Assembly (NCBI GenBank): GCA_013398615.1
Contig: VZSR01003807.1
Coordinates: 15,819,119 to 15,883,118 of the forward strand
Source of the DNA: Brachypodius melanocephalos
Lineage: Eukaryota; Chordata; Aves; Passeriformes; Pycnonotidae
Direction: 5' to 3'
DNA length: 64,000 nt
In this document: positions 51,301 to 59,900 of the stretch, piece after piece
How positions within the stretch are numbered: position 1 is the first letter of the stretch
How the letters are laid out: each line of letters opens with the position of its first letter
The notes under the pieces: generated by a model
Seen by the model: only the letters and a program-made list of their open reading frames with translations
Told to the model about the DNA's origin: nothing
Database searches by the model: none
Made by a program: the position numbers and the translations under genes

Positions 51301-53419
51301 AAGCTTGTGATTTGAATACCATGAAGGGCAGCAACAATTCCATTGGGCTTTGCTTTGGTCCTGTATACCACATCCTTTCTTATGAACAAGTTCACCTGTA
51401 TGTCAATAGCACACAGCCCAAACAGACCTGGTGCTTTTGAACAGTGAGAGTCAAACCAGCAGATAGATCCAGCAGGCCAAACTAAGTTATCAGCTTGTGC
51501 AGGCACAGAATCATCAGTTCACCCAAACAACTGCAAACGCTTCCGGCCTCAGAAGAATCCTCACAGCCTACAGGCTATGTGGCCAAACAAGTCATGAGAC
51601 TGGAGAGGCGAGTCACACCAAGACAGAAACTAAGAGCTGCTTATTTTTTATTATTATTTAACTGGAGTTTCCATCTGTATCTTTCTTTCCCATAGCTCAT
51701 GGATGTGAACAGTTAAGGAGGTTTAACTTGACACACGCACATTTTTTGTGTGCCATTCTAACAAATTGCCAAAAAGTCACTTTTGAGATTAAAGGAGTTT
51801 CTTTAAACATTTGTATTATGTGTGTGCTAGATATTCTATCCAGGTTATTTATATTTTCACATCCACTCAAGACATCCAAACCTCAAAGACTGTCAAGCGC
51901 TTGTCTTCCTAGCTGCAGTATGCTGAGGAGTGAGATGTTGGCTGCTGGATATGTTAGCTGCAAAATTCACATCTGGCTCCAACAAATCTCACTTCAGAAG
52001 CCTCTAACAAAAGTGAATTAGACTACTGATGGGAAAAATATGCGCAAACATCAGTCTAGCCTTAATGTTTTGATTCTTTATAAGAGTAAATATCCGAGGT
52101 GAAAGGCAGATACGATCCACTGGGGATTTGAGGTCTACATTTTTAATGAAGCTTTAACAAAACAAAGTACTGGTACTACCTTTACTTACAACATCGTTAT
52201 CTCCACAAGGAAGACAACAGTTGGCATTCCTTTGAACAATCTTGAAACATCCTCCTGCTCATATGTCCTCTACAAAACAGAATTCATTCTGGCAACACTC
52301 CCTCTTTGCCCACAGTAACAGAAACACGTATTTGATACATACAAATCAGGCGCACACAAGCCCCCAGTGTATTCGATTGTCGTCCTAATGATCTCCGAAT
52401 TGCTCACTGGGATTTCCTGGCTAGTATCTCCCCCGCTCCTGTAGGTCGGGGTAACGCAAAACCACGATCCAGAGGGGACCGTACCCGCACCGGAGTCTTT
52501 CCTCTGCAACAGCCGCCTCCACACAGCCCCGCGCAGGTCCCGCTCCCTCCTGCTGCTCGCCCTGTGCCCAGCGCACCGCTCTGCGCTCCGACCCGCCGGG
52601 CTCCCCGCCGCTGGGCCAGCCCGCGTCTAACGGGGACTGACGCCTACCCAGCCCGTGGAAGGCGTCTCGGAGCCCCGGTCCGCCCTAGCCTGGAAGGCTG
52701 CGGGGACAGCGGCTCCCGGTCACCACCCCCGTGGGCGAACCTCCTGGCATTCCCGGACCTGCCGCAGCCGCCGAGCCCCCTCCGGAGGAGAAGGACCTTT
52801 CCATGCCCGGTCGTGCGGCAGCCACCGCCCGTCCCCAAAGGGCGGTCCCCTCTCATTCACCTCGGGAGGGCACAGGGGACGCCCTTTCTATAGGACATGG
52901 GGCACCTTTCACCATTCCCTGAGCCGGGGCACCACTGAGGCGCAGGGCAGCGGAGGGGTGGGGGCGGCGGACCGGGAATGTCATTTGGAGGTGGCGGTGA
53001 CAGCGCTCCTCTGCCCACCGCCGAAATGCGACTCGGGGCAGGAGGAGGATGCCGGGGGTGAGGGAGACAGCGGCGGGCGAGGGGACTGCGGCGACAGCAA
53101 CCGCGCCGAGGACCCCGCGACCCCGGGCCCGCACCTCGCAGCCGTAGAGCTGCCCCAGCTGCTCCACGATCCACTCCTCCAGCACCAGCCGCTTCCGCAG
53201 CTCCTTCCGATCGTATTTCACCGTCACTTTCCCCTGCTGGTGGCGCCGCTGCTGGACCTGCACCACGGCCGCCGCTGCTGACACCGAGTCCTCCCGGGAA
53301 GAGCTGCCGGAGGAGCCGCCGCTCCCGCCGCCGCCGCGGGGGCTCTGGAAGAAAACGCGGTTCCCGCCGCCTCCGCCCGCTGCTGCCGCCGCCTCGCTGC
53401 CCCCGGTCGCCACCGACAT
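3304..53419 (-). CDS. PPP1R14C: PPP1R14C (KEPI), protein phosphatase 1 inhibitor subunit 14C; complete four-exon CDS
   Basis: The coding sequence is the join of 53135-53419, 13765-13848, 12390-12422 and 3304-3378 on the minus strand, giving 158 residues and a TAA stop. Family knowledge: PPP1R14 proteins (CPI-17, PHI-1, KEPI, GBPI) bind the catalytic subunit of protein phosphatase 1 and become potent inhibitors when PKC-type kinases phosphorylate one threonine. Seen here: a low-complexity Ala/Gly/Ser N-terminus (residues 1-50), a basic stretch leading to GKVTVKYDRKELRKRL (63-78) with the expected phospho-threonine at T66, helix residues EEWIVEQLGQLYGCE (81-95), an acidic segment EEMPEVEIDIDDLLD, then DCYKPTEEFIKELL and a basic tail ending KLSPPQKKSI. 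The FFQSPRG N-terminal motif and the QQRRHQQGK lead-in point to member C rather than A, B or D. Human KEPI is about 165 residues, so the small difference fits length changes in the N-terminal Gly/Ser/Ala runs. No frameshift or internal stop is seen, and all four exons have proper AG/GT borders. Confidence 0.96.
4384..4491 (+). mobile_element. CR1 LINE fragment, 3' end
   Basis: The sequence runs GCCAGGTTGGATAGGGCTTT, then ATGGTGTCCTGGCCCTTAGC, AGGTGATCTTTAAGGTCCC, TTCCAACTTAACCATTCTAT, and ends in GATTCCATGA. This order matches the avian CR1 3' terminus, in the plus orientation. Only about 110 bp remains, a typical 5'-truncated copy. It lies in intron 3 of PPP1R14C, antisense to it. Confidence 0.92.
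10326..10658 (-). mobile_element. CR1 LINE fragment, minus orientation
   Basis: On the plus strand it reads AGGTTGGAAAAGGCCTCTGA, then CCATGACCAAACACCACCTT, GGGCAGCCCATTCCAATATC, GTGAAGAATTTCTTCTTAAT and CTTGAGGCTGTCCTCTTCTC. These are the ordered reverse-complement blocks of the CR1 3' region. It therefore inserted in the same orientation as PPP1R14C, within intron 3. The chance 95-codon plus-strand frame here is antisense CR1. The left (CR1 3') boundary is clear, and the right end fades around 10650-10690. Confidence 0.92.
12390..12422 (-). CDS. PPP1R14C: PPP1R14C exon 3 (33 nt, residues 124-134)
   Basis: This very small exon encodes ETLVDCYKPTE, the start of the C-terminal conserved block. 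The acceptor is TTTTGCTTCTAG|GAAACT and the donor ACAGAG|GTAAAA. A TACTGAC sequence (12444-12450) puts a candidate branch adenosine at 12445, 23 nt from the exon, which suits a well-defined acceptor. It is phase 0 on both sides, so inclusion or skipping keeps the frame. The match DCYKPTE, followed in exon 4 by EFIKELL, reproduces the family motif exactly across the junction. Confidence 0.94.
12423..13764 (-). other. PPP1R14C: PPP1R14C intron 2
   Basis: About 1.34 kb between the exon 2 donor (GTAATA) and the exon 3 acceptor (GCTTCTAG). No repeat or gene is recognised. The 106-codon plus-strand frame at 12436-12756 has no family resemblance and no codon pattern that marks a gene. Confidence 0.9.
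13765..13848 (-). CDS. PPP1R14C: PPP1R14C exon 2 (residues 96-123)
   Basis: This 84-nt exon encodes the acidic part of the inhibitory domain, EEEMPEVEIDIDDLLDAANE, followed by EERALKLQ. The acceptor reads TTTGCATTTCAG|GAAGAA and the donor CAG|GTAATA. A GACTAAG sequence lies about 25-30 nt upstream of the acceptor as a possible branch point. It starts and ends in phase 0 and joins exon 1 to give the family sequence LYGCE-EEEMPEVE. The segment is short and holds no other plausible frame. Identification rests on the near-exact match to the vertebrate KEPI domain together with both splice sites. Confidence 0.96.
22418..22457. repeat. Short AACTAACAT-type tandem repeat
   Basis: Imperfect repeats of TAACTAACA-like words (TAACTTCATATAACTAACTA, then ACATAACTAACATAACC). 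It is a small simple-sequence tract in intron 1. Confidence 0.6.
23254..23295. repeat. T-rich low-complexity tract
   Basis: Runs of T interrupted by GG or G (TTTGGTTTTTTTTGGTTTTT and so on). Simple sequence, with no further structure seen. Confidence 0.75.
29194..29217. repeat. 9-bp perfect inverted repeat within CCAACTACC repeats
   Basis: AGCTGTTGG (29194-29202) and CCAACAGCT (29209-29217) are exact reverse complements with a 6-nt loop. Just upstream, ACCAACTACCA occurs twice (from about 29170 and 29184). Confidence 0.8.
30000..30037. repeat. 20-bp imperfect tandem duplication
   Basis: CTTTCTGTGTCTACCACAAG is followed directly by CTTTCTATGTCTACCATAG, two copies differing at a few bases. 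They lie directly upstream of the CR1 fragment at 30052. Confidence 0.8.
30052..30214 (+). mobile_element. CR1 LINE fragment, 3' end
   Basis: Contains GTTTTCAAGGTTGGATGGCA, CTAGATGGTGTCCCTGCTCA, a GCAGGGGGGGTTAGAACTGA block, AATGGTCCCTAAGGTCCCTC, and a degenerate terminal GATTTTATGA. This is the order of the CR1 3' end, in the plus orientation. About 160 bp remains. It is in intron 1 of PPP1R14C. Confidence 0.9.
32891..32967. repeat. A-rich tract
   Basis: About 75 bp of A with scattered C (AAAAAAAACAAACAAAAAAA and onward). No recognisable SINE or LINE body precedes it, so it may be simple sequence rather than a retroposon tail. Confidence 0.8.
37320..37665. other. GC-rich block of unknown origin next to the CR1 copy
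   Basis: About 345 bp of clearly higher G+C than the surrounding intron, rich in CCAGC/GCAGG-type words but poor in CpG. Its left edge carries a perfect 11-bp inverted repeat (37340-37350 and 37358-37368, spacer 7 nt). Frames of 79-123 codons exist on both strands, but their translations are low-complexity and match nothing I recognise. It could be part of an older repeat, an LTR fragment, or a locally GC-rich non-coding segment. Confidence 0.45.
37770..38732 (+). mobile_element. CR1 LINE fragment with decayed reverse-transcriptase C-terminus and 3' end
   Basis: This is the largest mobile-element remnant in the window, about 960 bp, plus orientation, in intron 1. An open frame within 37701-38213 contains VPQGSVLGLVLLNNITDDLD, the CR1 reverse-transcriptase block, then ECTFSHFADNIKLG, where the usual catalytic FADD reads FADN, then ALQRDLGRW. 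The frame then shifts to the neighbouring one (DKYWVLHLGHKSP), so the ORF is broken. Downstream blocks such as GGGTTGTTTAGCCTGGAGAA and CTTCATGGAAAGGGATGTCA lead to TTCCAACCTAAACAATTCTATGA at the 3' end. It is an old, 5'-truncated, inactive copy. The 5' boundary near 37740-37770 is uncertain. Confidence 0.92.
39973..40012. repeat. 20-bp tandem duplication
   Basis: GAGGAAAAGCCATCTGCAAA and GAGGAAAAGCCATCTACAAA lie head to tail, differing at one base. Confidence 0.85.
44805..44855 (+). mobile_element. Possible ancient CR1-like 3' remnant
   Basis: AGGTAGACCATATGACCTAG followed by GAGATCCTTCTCAGTTCTGT and ATTCTGG resembles, at low identity, the end of old CR1/L3-type elements (AGATGACCT..GGTCCCTTCCA..TCTATG). 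It is short and diverged and could be chance. Confidence 0.3.
47106..47855 (-). mobile_element. CR1 LINE fragment, minus orientation
   Basis: The plus strand reads ATCATAGAAAGGTTTAGGTT, GAAAGGATCTTAAAGCTCAT, CCTGCCATGGGCGGGGACAT and CAACCTGTTCTAGTGCCTCA. It continues through TTCTTCTCCAGGCTGAACAA and CAGTACTCCAGGTGGGGTCT to GCAGAACCTTGCACTTGACT. These are ordered reverse-complement CR1 blocks. It is about 750 bp long, in intron 1, in the same direction as PPP1R14C. No intact frame remains; the 95-codon plus-strand frame at 47569-47856 is antisense CR1. Confidence 0.93.
49363..49400. repeat. Perfect 19-bp tandem duplication
   Basis: TCTCTACATTAAAAAATAT occurs twice with no gap (49363-49381 and 49382-49400). 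Identity of the two copies suggests a recent slippage or duplication event. Confidence 0.85.
53135..53419 (-). CDS. PPP1R14C: PPP1R14C exon 1 (coding part, residues 1-95)
   Basis: The ATG is at 53419-53417, in the context AGC-ATG-T with the favourable A at -3. It is the first in-frame ATG giving the family N-terminus MSVATGGSEA. The exon encodes the variable Ala/Gly/Ser leader, the conserved FFQSPRG segment, and the start of the PP1-inhibitory domain with T66 and the R/K-rich helix. Coding ends with GAG at 53135, followed by the intron donor GTGCGG at 53134. This donor lacks A at +4 but keeps G at +5. Reading on past the donor gives VRARGRG and a long GC-rich frame down to 52853. That is intron read-through, because the family sequence continues in exon 2. 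The exon lies wholly within the CpG island, and its codons are strongly GC-biased compared with exons 2-4. Confidence 0.96.
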
Positions 53420-53494
53420 GCTCCGCTCCGCCGCGGCTCCCGCCGAGCCGAAAGGCGCCCGCCGCTGCTACCGCCGGGCCGCAGCAGCCGCCGC

Positions 53495-53542
53495 TTACGC
53501 GTGTGCTCCGCTCCTCCGCACCTGCCGCTTAAAGCCTCGCAT
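53495..53542 (-). other. Upstream ORF (15 codons) in the likely PPP1R14C leader
   Basis: An ATG at 53542-53540, with G at -3, opens a frame reading MRGFKRQVRRSGAHA that ends at TAA (53497-53495), 75 nt before the main ATG. It is the only other ATG I see on this strand in the leader region. Whether it is transcribed depends on the start site. Confidence 0.4.
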
Positions 53543-53592
53543 GGCTCGGCGGCGCAGCAGCCCCGCCGCCGGGGGGTGGGCCTGGACCGGCT

Positions 53593-53601
53593 GGGGCGGG
53601 G
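53593..53601. promoter_or_regulatory. GC box (Sp1/KLF-type site)
   Basis: GGGGCGGGG on the plus strand, about 175 bp upstream of the PPP1R14C ATG, inside the CpG island. It is a perfect core match, but such motifs are frequent in islands, so function is inferred. Confidence 0.5.
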
Positions 53602-53619
53602 ACAGAGGAGGGGCTGTGT

Positions 53620-53659
53620 GGCACGGCACGGCTCGGCACGGCTCGGCACGGCACGGCAG
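53620..53659. repeat. GGCNC pentamer tandem array (8 units)
   Basis: Eight consecutive pentamers: GGCAC twice, GGCTC, GGCAC, GGCTC, GGCAC twice, GGCAG. The middle can also be read as a 10-bp unit, GGCTCGGCAC. It lies about 200 bp upstream of the PPP1R14C ATG. Confidence 0.85.
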
Positions 53660-53752
53660 CTTGGGGCGGAGTGTGGAGCACGCCGAGGGTGCCGCGGTGC
53701 CGCGGCGGGGGCTCTGGGCTGCCTCGGTGCCGCCTCAGTGCCGGCGAGGCGC

Positions 53753-53793
53753 GGGCGCAGCCGCTCCTCCGCGGAGGCGGAGCGGCTGCGCCC
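53753..53793. repeat. Perfect 15-bp inverted repeat in the promoter island
   Basis: The left arm GGGCGCAGCCGCTCC (53753-53767) and right arm GGAGCGGCTGCGCCC (53779-53793) are exact reverse complements, separated by 11 nt. The spacer overlaps a further palindrome, CCTCCGCGGAGG (53766-53777). All of it is GC-rich. Confidence 0.9.
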
Positions 53794-53990
53794 ACGGCAG
53801 GGAGCTCCCTGGGAGCGTACGCTCGCTGGGTGGTTTTTGACTTTTTTTTTTTTTTCCCTATAAAGGAATCCATTATTGCCCCGTCACGCACACTACATAT
53901 ACATTTATATACATTGCATACCTGCAGCACTAAAACGCTGAATGCGATTGTTCACTTCGTGACGCGTGTCAGTGTGGGTGCGCGTGAATG

Positions 53991-56900
53991 ATTTCAGGAT
54001 AGCGAACCCCAACAGCAAATATTTCAAGCCATCAGCAATCAGTGTAACAATTAGCCATGTGGAGATGGCTTTCTAAAACACCCAGGTTAGCATCAGTGCT
54101 TTCAGCAGCTTCATGTCTCTCAGGAGATACTGAGTGAAATCACTGATGGCCCATCCTGCACGCCAAAATGTGCCCGTGACTGCACGTAAGCAGCCAACAT
54201 ATCCCAGGCGCTGGTTAGGAACGCCAGACCATCCCCATTAGCAGAGTTTTGCCTGGGACAAGGGGGAGGAGTCAACCTCTTGCATGTGCAGACCTGCACG
54301 TGGGACTGGAAGTGCTTGGTGTCCCAAGTTTGGGTATGGCTGTGGGATCTCCTGTCCACACTGCCCTGGGGGTGGATGTCAAGTCAGCAAGGAGCAAAGG
54401 GGCAGGAGGCATGGATCACTAGCCACATATGCCTAGGTATATCTGCTTCAGTCAAATTCTTGCTGCTATTTGAAATGGCCATGTGGTAGCAGTGACATTT
54501 CAGCTTCGTCTGCTCTCAGCATGTGACACACCACTCAGAAAGAGGCTAGCATGAGGCATTTGAGCCTCATCAGGCTATTTAGGTAAAACATAGATTGTGC
54601 CACTAAAGGGATCATAATCTGATAAAATCTTATTACTGGTCTGAAATGCTGTGCTAACTTTTAGATTTTTCATCTAAAAAAGCACTGGTTTTTCAAAGCA
54701 AAGCATATGGAGTTAAGCTCCTTATCGGTATTGTAGGGACCACATAATTTTCAGAGATACTGAGCAATTGCAACTAGGTACCAGTGTAGATCACACTTGA
54801 AGCTTGGGCTGCAAGCAGAGCTTGAGAAAAAGCCATATCCCACAAATCTGAGCTTATGCAAGAAGTCTGCCCTATTCACAGGGCAGCCATTATACAAGTG
54901 AATATCAACTTCCAGCTGGGTACTGCTGCCTGCCTGGCTGTTATAACTCTAAGCTTGTGTAAATGCAGTAGGAAAATACCATCATCAACAGCTTGTTCTT
55001 AGAGAAACCAAAAAGAATACAAAAGAGTTTTTGAAAGAGGGGAGTGGCTGTTTTTTAAACTTCTGTGTTTGGAGTGGCCTGTAATTTGGGTCTTCAGCTC
55101 TGCATGTCATGTTGGAAGTCTGGTGCTGACGTACTCAGCCACAAAACTTGAAACTTTCCTGTTCAGAGCAGGAACATTTTCATCTTTATAGAATGGTTGT
55201 TTACAGTTGCTGAGAAAAAGAAAAAAAAAGATTAATGTGAAATTAGTTCAATATTGCTTAAGAGGCTTTTAAAAGTCATATTAAGCATCATACTTGGGAT
55301 ATATTCTATGAGATATAAAGTAGGAATATATATATACTTTCACCATAATAGGAGCCAAAAGAATATTGATGTGTTCCACGTTGGACCTAAGCTGACTAGA
55401 AAACACTGAGGTTTTTTTTCTCTGCTGCTAAAATATTTTCTTTGAGTGTGAGAATCCAGAAGGTCTCAGCTGAAGGACTTTCCTGATAGTATCATTAACA
55501 GGATATTGTAATCACTGCAGACATTTAAAATCTGGTAGCCGCTATTCAAATAACACTTCCACAACTCTCTGAAAGTAGAAAATGAGATACTGGTGATTAA
55601 AAAGCATGTCCTCAGAGGTTATAATTTCAAAGTTACAATTCTAACATAATGCATAGTGCTTCGTAAATGTGGGTGGATGAGAAACTGGTAGAACTGCCAG
55701 CATTGTCGTGAGGCAGTTTTATGTGCCATTGGTTTTTCATTCAGTTTTTAAAGCGGGCGCATTCCTCAGGAAGCCAGAGAAAAAACTGCTGCCAAGAATC
55801 TTTTCTGCAATGATTTTTGCTTCATTTGAAAGAAAGAACTAGTTGTTTAAAAGTCAAAGTTGAGCAAAAACGTTTAGATCTGCTAATATCCTGGGAATGA
55901 GCAATGCAGTCCACTGTGGGCACAATCTCTACTTTACTCCTGAGTGGCTGGAGGCATAGGAGAGCATTTCTTGAAGAGAGAAGTTTCCCCACAAATACTT
56001 CTCTATACCACAACGGAACCATTAATGGTTACACCCATAACAAAGACAAGAGTTAATGTGGCAGGGGAAAGACAATCCTTCCCAAAACTTCAGCTTTAAT
56101 TTTAGACCCACCTTAAGGAATGAATTTGAGACATAAAATATCAGGCTTCATAGACAAGGTTCTTTCAGCAGCTGAATCAAAATCACAGTGCAGCATTTAA
56201 TCTAAAGCTAACAGTTGATCAATAAAGCCAAAGGGAAGATAATATACTACACCTTTGTTGTGCACTTTCAGTGTGATCATGTCCAGATCTCTCTCTACAA
56301 GAGCATTGCATCAGGGGACAGGATAACTAAAGAACAGACAACAAGAAATAAGAAACACCAAAGGCAGAGGAACCCTTGCCTAACCTGTACTTCCTTATGT
56401 TTCTTTCCCAGAGAGTGGATGTGGGAATCTCTTGTGAATGTAAGCAACATGAAGTTGTATCCTCTTCCCATGTACATATTGTATACTCCTAATTCGTTTT
56501 CCAGTCAAAGAAAATAATACAGAACATACGGACTAATTTTTCAGGAAGCTTAGGCAGTGACCCTTAGAGATTCAAGGCCCTTTAATTGCCTTTTCACCTT
56601 TAGTAACCCTGTATGACAGTATTCTCTTCCTAAACAATTGATACTTCCCATCAATGCTGGCCACAAATGACAGCATAGACTCATTTCTGTGGCTAAGAGG
56701 TTCTTCTCCAGGCAAGCTTGCTGTTTAGGAAATGAACTTTAGATTTGTTATCTCCACTAATAGCCTGAATACCCATTTTCCTATGCTGTCAAATACTACA
56801 GTAGCCAAAACCAAGACCTCTTTGGTAATGCTGCTCTCCATAGGTTTTCCTTCCCCAGAGGCTGCTTGAAGGAAGCACCCCTGCAGCTTGTGTCTCTCCA

Positions 56901-59900
56901 TGGCTTTCCATTGTTTCATAGCAACTTCTCATATGTTTTTCCACGCTTTTTCTGAACAACTTTGGAAATAATAGTTGCTGGGCTCTGAAATAAACCAGTA
57001 TGTGTAATGAAATTTTATTCTCTTCAGCATTTGTTATTTTCCTGAGGTATTTGTCTTTCAGGGATTCATATCTTTCAGGGATTCACCATTAATTCTGGTG
57101 ATTTCTACCTCACATGATAATGTGTTCATGAAGAAATTAAGAGCTGAGTGGAAGACTCATAGCTGGAGATTTTCAGCAACCCACAATTGTTTAAAACTGC
57201 AAAGTACACACCAGTTGGTGATTTTAATTCATTTTTCACATGTTCTCAGAATCATAGGAGTCATTTCATGATTGTATTCCTTTGCTCATTATCAAAATAC
57301 TCAAGTTAAGAGTTGCCAGGGAATCTCCTAGGTGTGTAATGTTAGACTCCATTATTTTTGCAAGGCCAGACAGTCTTTGCCTACTGGCTAACCCTGCCTT
57401 TCAAAAGCTCTGTGTGGCATCTTGAGCTGTGAGACTTTGCTCCAGGCTCACCAGGGAGATTCATTGTTGCAGGGCTTCTCTTTTGCATGATTATTGCAAA
57501 CTTCATCAACCCGATAGTCTGTCTTGTGCCTGGTGAGGGCATCTGAGGAGGCTGAAGACACCATCCTAAGTTAATTGGTGTTATTTTAGTGTAAGAAAAG
57601 TGTTTCACCTCTGAGGAGCCTTGGCATCCCATTCAGCTCGGAGGTCTCACCTCAGTGGTGTGGCTGCTGGGGTCATGGTTGATCCTTGTCTGGATCTGTG
57701 TAGCCATCCTCCTCATCAGTAAGCCAAAGCACTTCAGGAGGATACTGCCATACTTCATAAACCACTGCAGAACTAAGCTTTGCTTTCATCACAGCAGTAC
57801 CCCATGTGTGTCAGGCCATGTATAAATGTCATTTTTGAGTCTCCTATTTGAATTTAGCTTGGGGCTATGAGCTGTTAATGGGCTCTGTGTCTCTAAGTGA
57901 TTTCCTACTTTGCATGTCCTAATTAATGCCCCTCCCTCTGATTGATAACTTTCTTGTCTTTCCAGATATATTATGATTTTGTTTTCATTTATAATGGCTT
58001 TTCATCTCTTTGTAATATTGATGTTCCATACTCCAAAGATGCTGTGTTTGTGTCAATCTATCACTCTCAGCACTGCTGACTTTTTGTTCTCGCAGTCATC
58101 CTTTTGATGCTCCAAACCCCTACTTTTTTGGTTTGTTTTGCCTTTATTACAAAGCTCATCACAGTCTGGCTCATACAAATGCTTGTTACCAAGGGCTGTT
58201 TTGTTCTTTGTTCTTCCTTGTGAAGAGAATAGCAGCTCATTGCTCAACCTGCTGCTGTTTTACCTGTGGTCAAAACAGTAACTCTAATAACACAAGTCAG
58301 ATAAAATAATGGCAGAAAGCAAATATTTGTTATATTGAAGTGTTTGCTCTGGCCCCTTTGCTTATAATATTATCTGTTTATAGCTTGAGATTGTGATAAT
58401 GTAACTGTAGAAGATTTGGATTTCAGGAGGAGAATGTTTGATACATTTAAGTTACACTGGCCAAGATACTCAAGTACAAGGTAACTGCTACACGAGAAAG
58501 AAAAAATAGAGAGAAAAATTATTTGCTACACATGCAGTCATTATTTCCTACAAAATGTGCACAATGACAATTTCTTCCTGTCTCAGAGCAGAGATCCAAG
58601 CATGGAATGTGACTGGAGCCTCACTTCTTCCCAATGCCAGTAGCAGCTAGACGCCACAGTGCCCTGAACCTGCCAGTGGTGACCATACCTCTGTGATGGA
58701 ACTCCTCCAAAGTGTCACCCACATAGTGTAGGACCACATGATAAACCTCTGTAGCTGCTCCCAGACAAGGAGGCTCATTAGGACCCCTCTATACCAGCTG
58801 TCCCTAGGAGCAGTCTCTCCTTCCCCCAGTTCTGCTGCTGGCTGCCCAGCTGGTGTCCCTTTCAGGCAGAAACCTGCCCTTCAGGCTTGCCTGTCTTGGC
58901 AGTTTACATGAGATCCACGATGTTCAGCTCTGGCTCTCCCAGCTGCTCTTGCAGCAGCAGTGGTTGGAAAGGACACAGGGTCCTTTAGAGCAGGAGGTCT
59001 CTGTGGAAGGGCTCCAGTGTGCAAAGGCAGGCAGCCTGCGTGCCCACTGTTGTGTCTGGCAAAGCAGTCAGAAATTCGGAGAGCTCTCAAGTGTCGGGTA
59101 CAACACTTCTGAGCATCTCTGGTGCCTGCTGTTCAGACGTGTTAGGATGCACAGACTGTGCTGTCATGGCACTTTGTGTGGAGGATAGGTAGCAACTAAA
59201 GAAAGGGGTAACCTGTTTACTTGCACTTGCCCTCAATAACATCAGCAATTCCTGGTACAAATAGTCTATGATTGTTCACCTGAGCACTACCATCCGAGCT
59301 GTCACTTTTATTTAGAAAGATGTGACAGCCATCCTTTTTTCTGGAAGGGATTAGTGGGGAGGTAGGGAATCAATAAAGGCAAAGATTTGAGAAAAAAAAA
59401 AAGCCAACAGCAAAACAAACCAGGAAGCAGGGCTGGACAATTAACATCCCACAGCCTCTAGTAATATTGATTGTTGTTTTGCCCTTGAATCCCACTCTGC
59501 TTACATAGATGTATTAACCCTTTGATAAAATGCAAAAGGAGAAAATGAATGAAAGTATTGGTACTAGTTCATAAAAAGAGACAAACAAAAATATTAAAAG
59601 ATAGTATGGATTAGAGAGCAAGACATTATTATCTAGACTGATAATTGTCAGGATAAGTCATCTCTCAGACTGGTACCTGTCACCTCTGCTACACACTCCA
59701 TTTCACTTGCACTCAAGAAATAATGAAGAATGATAATATGTTATTCTGCATAATTTGGCCAGCCTGTAAAGGAGGAACATAATGTGATTTACCCATTGTG
59801 CTTAGCTAGACTGAAAGTAATGACTTAAAACTTTTGATGCCAATAGTCCTGCTTTCCTTCAGGTCATCTCACTCCTGTTTCTTAATGCATTCTGCAGCAC

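Larger units (their letters stand above)
13849..53134 (-). other. PPP1R14C: PPP1R14C intron 1
   Basis: About 39.3 kb between the exon 1 donor (GTGCGG) and the exon 2 acceptor (GCATTTCAG). It holds CR1 copies at 30052-30214, 37770-38732 and 47106-47855, the GC-rich block at 37320-37665, an A-rich tract at 32891-32967, several short tandem duplications, and the downstream part of the CpG island. The rest is AT-rich sequence without recognisable genes. Open frames are short and look random. Confidence 0.9.
53420..53660 (-). promoter_or_regulatory. PPP1R14C: Probable 5' UTR and core promoter region of PPP1R14C
   Basis: This is the GC-rich region directly upstream of the start codon. The exact transcription start cannot be read from sequence. 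It contains an Sp1-type GC box (GGGGCGGGG, 53593-53601), a second GGGGCGG element near 53663, a GGCNC pentamer array, and a short upstream ORF at 53495-53542. These make a start somewhere between about 53540 and 53700 plausible. Confidence 0.5.
52440..53990. promoter_or_regulatory. PPP1R14C: CpG island covering the PPP1R14C promoter and exon 1
   Basis: CpG dinucleotides and G+C rise sharply near 52440 and fall away after about 53830, with a weaker CpG shoulder to about 53990. The flanks are AT-rich and CpG-poor. The island holds exon 1, about 700 bp of the start of intron 1, and about 400-570 bp upstream of the ATG. There is no convincing TATA box facing the gene, which fits a dispersed CpG-island promoter. 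The long open frames on both strands here result from the high GC and are not separate genes. Confidence 0.9.

Noticed and set aside
52853..53134. Minus-strand frame continuing past exon 1 (VRARGRG onward)
   Set aside because: It is intron 1 read-through. The family sequence stops at GCE and resumes at exon 2, and a GT donor sits exactly at the break.
52655..53281. 208-codon plus-strand open frame opposite exon 1
   Set aside because: It lies in the CpG island, antisense to PPP1R14C exon 1. High GC removes stop codons, the translation is low-complexity, and nothing in it resembles a known family.
53868..53877. TATAAAG motif as a promoter TATA box
   Set aside because: It is on the plus strand, facing away from PPP1R14C, and follows a T run at the edge of the island. 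No gene starts downstream on that strand.
58853..59188. 111-codon plus-strand frame in a slightly GC-richer stretch
   Set aside because: No recognised domain and no CpG island. The GGTTGGAAAGGACAC word near 58962 looks CR1-like, but no flanking CR1 blocks follow.
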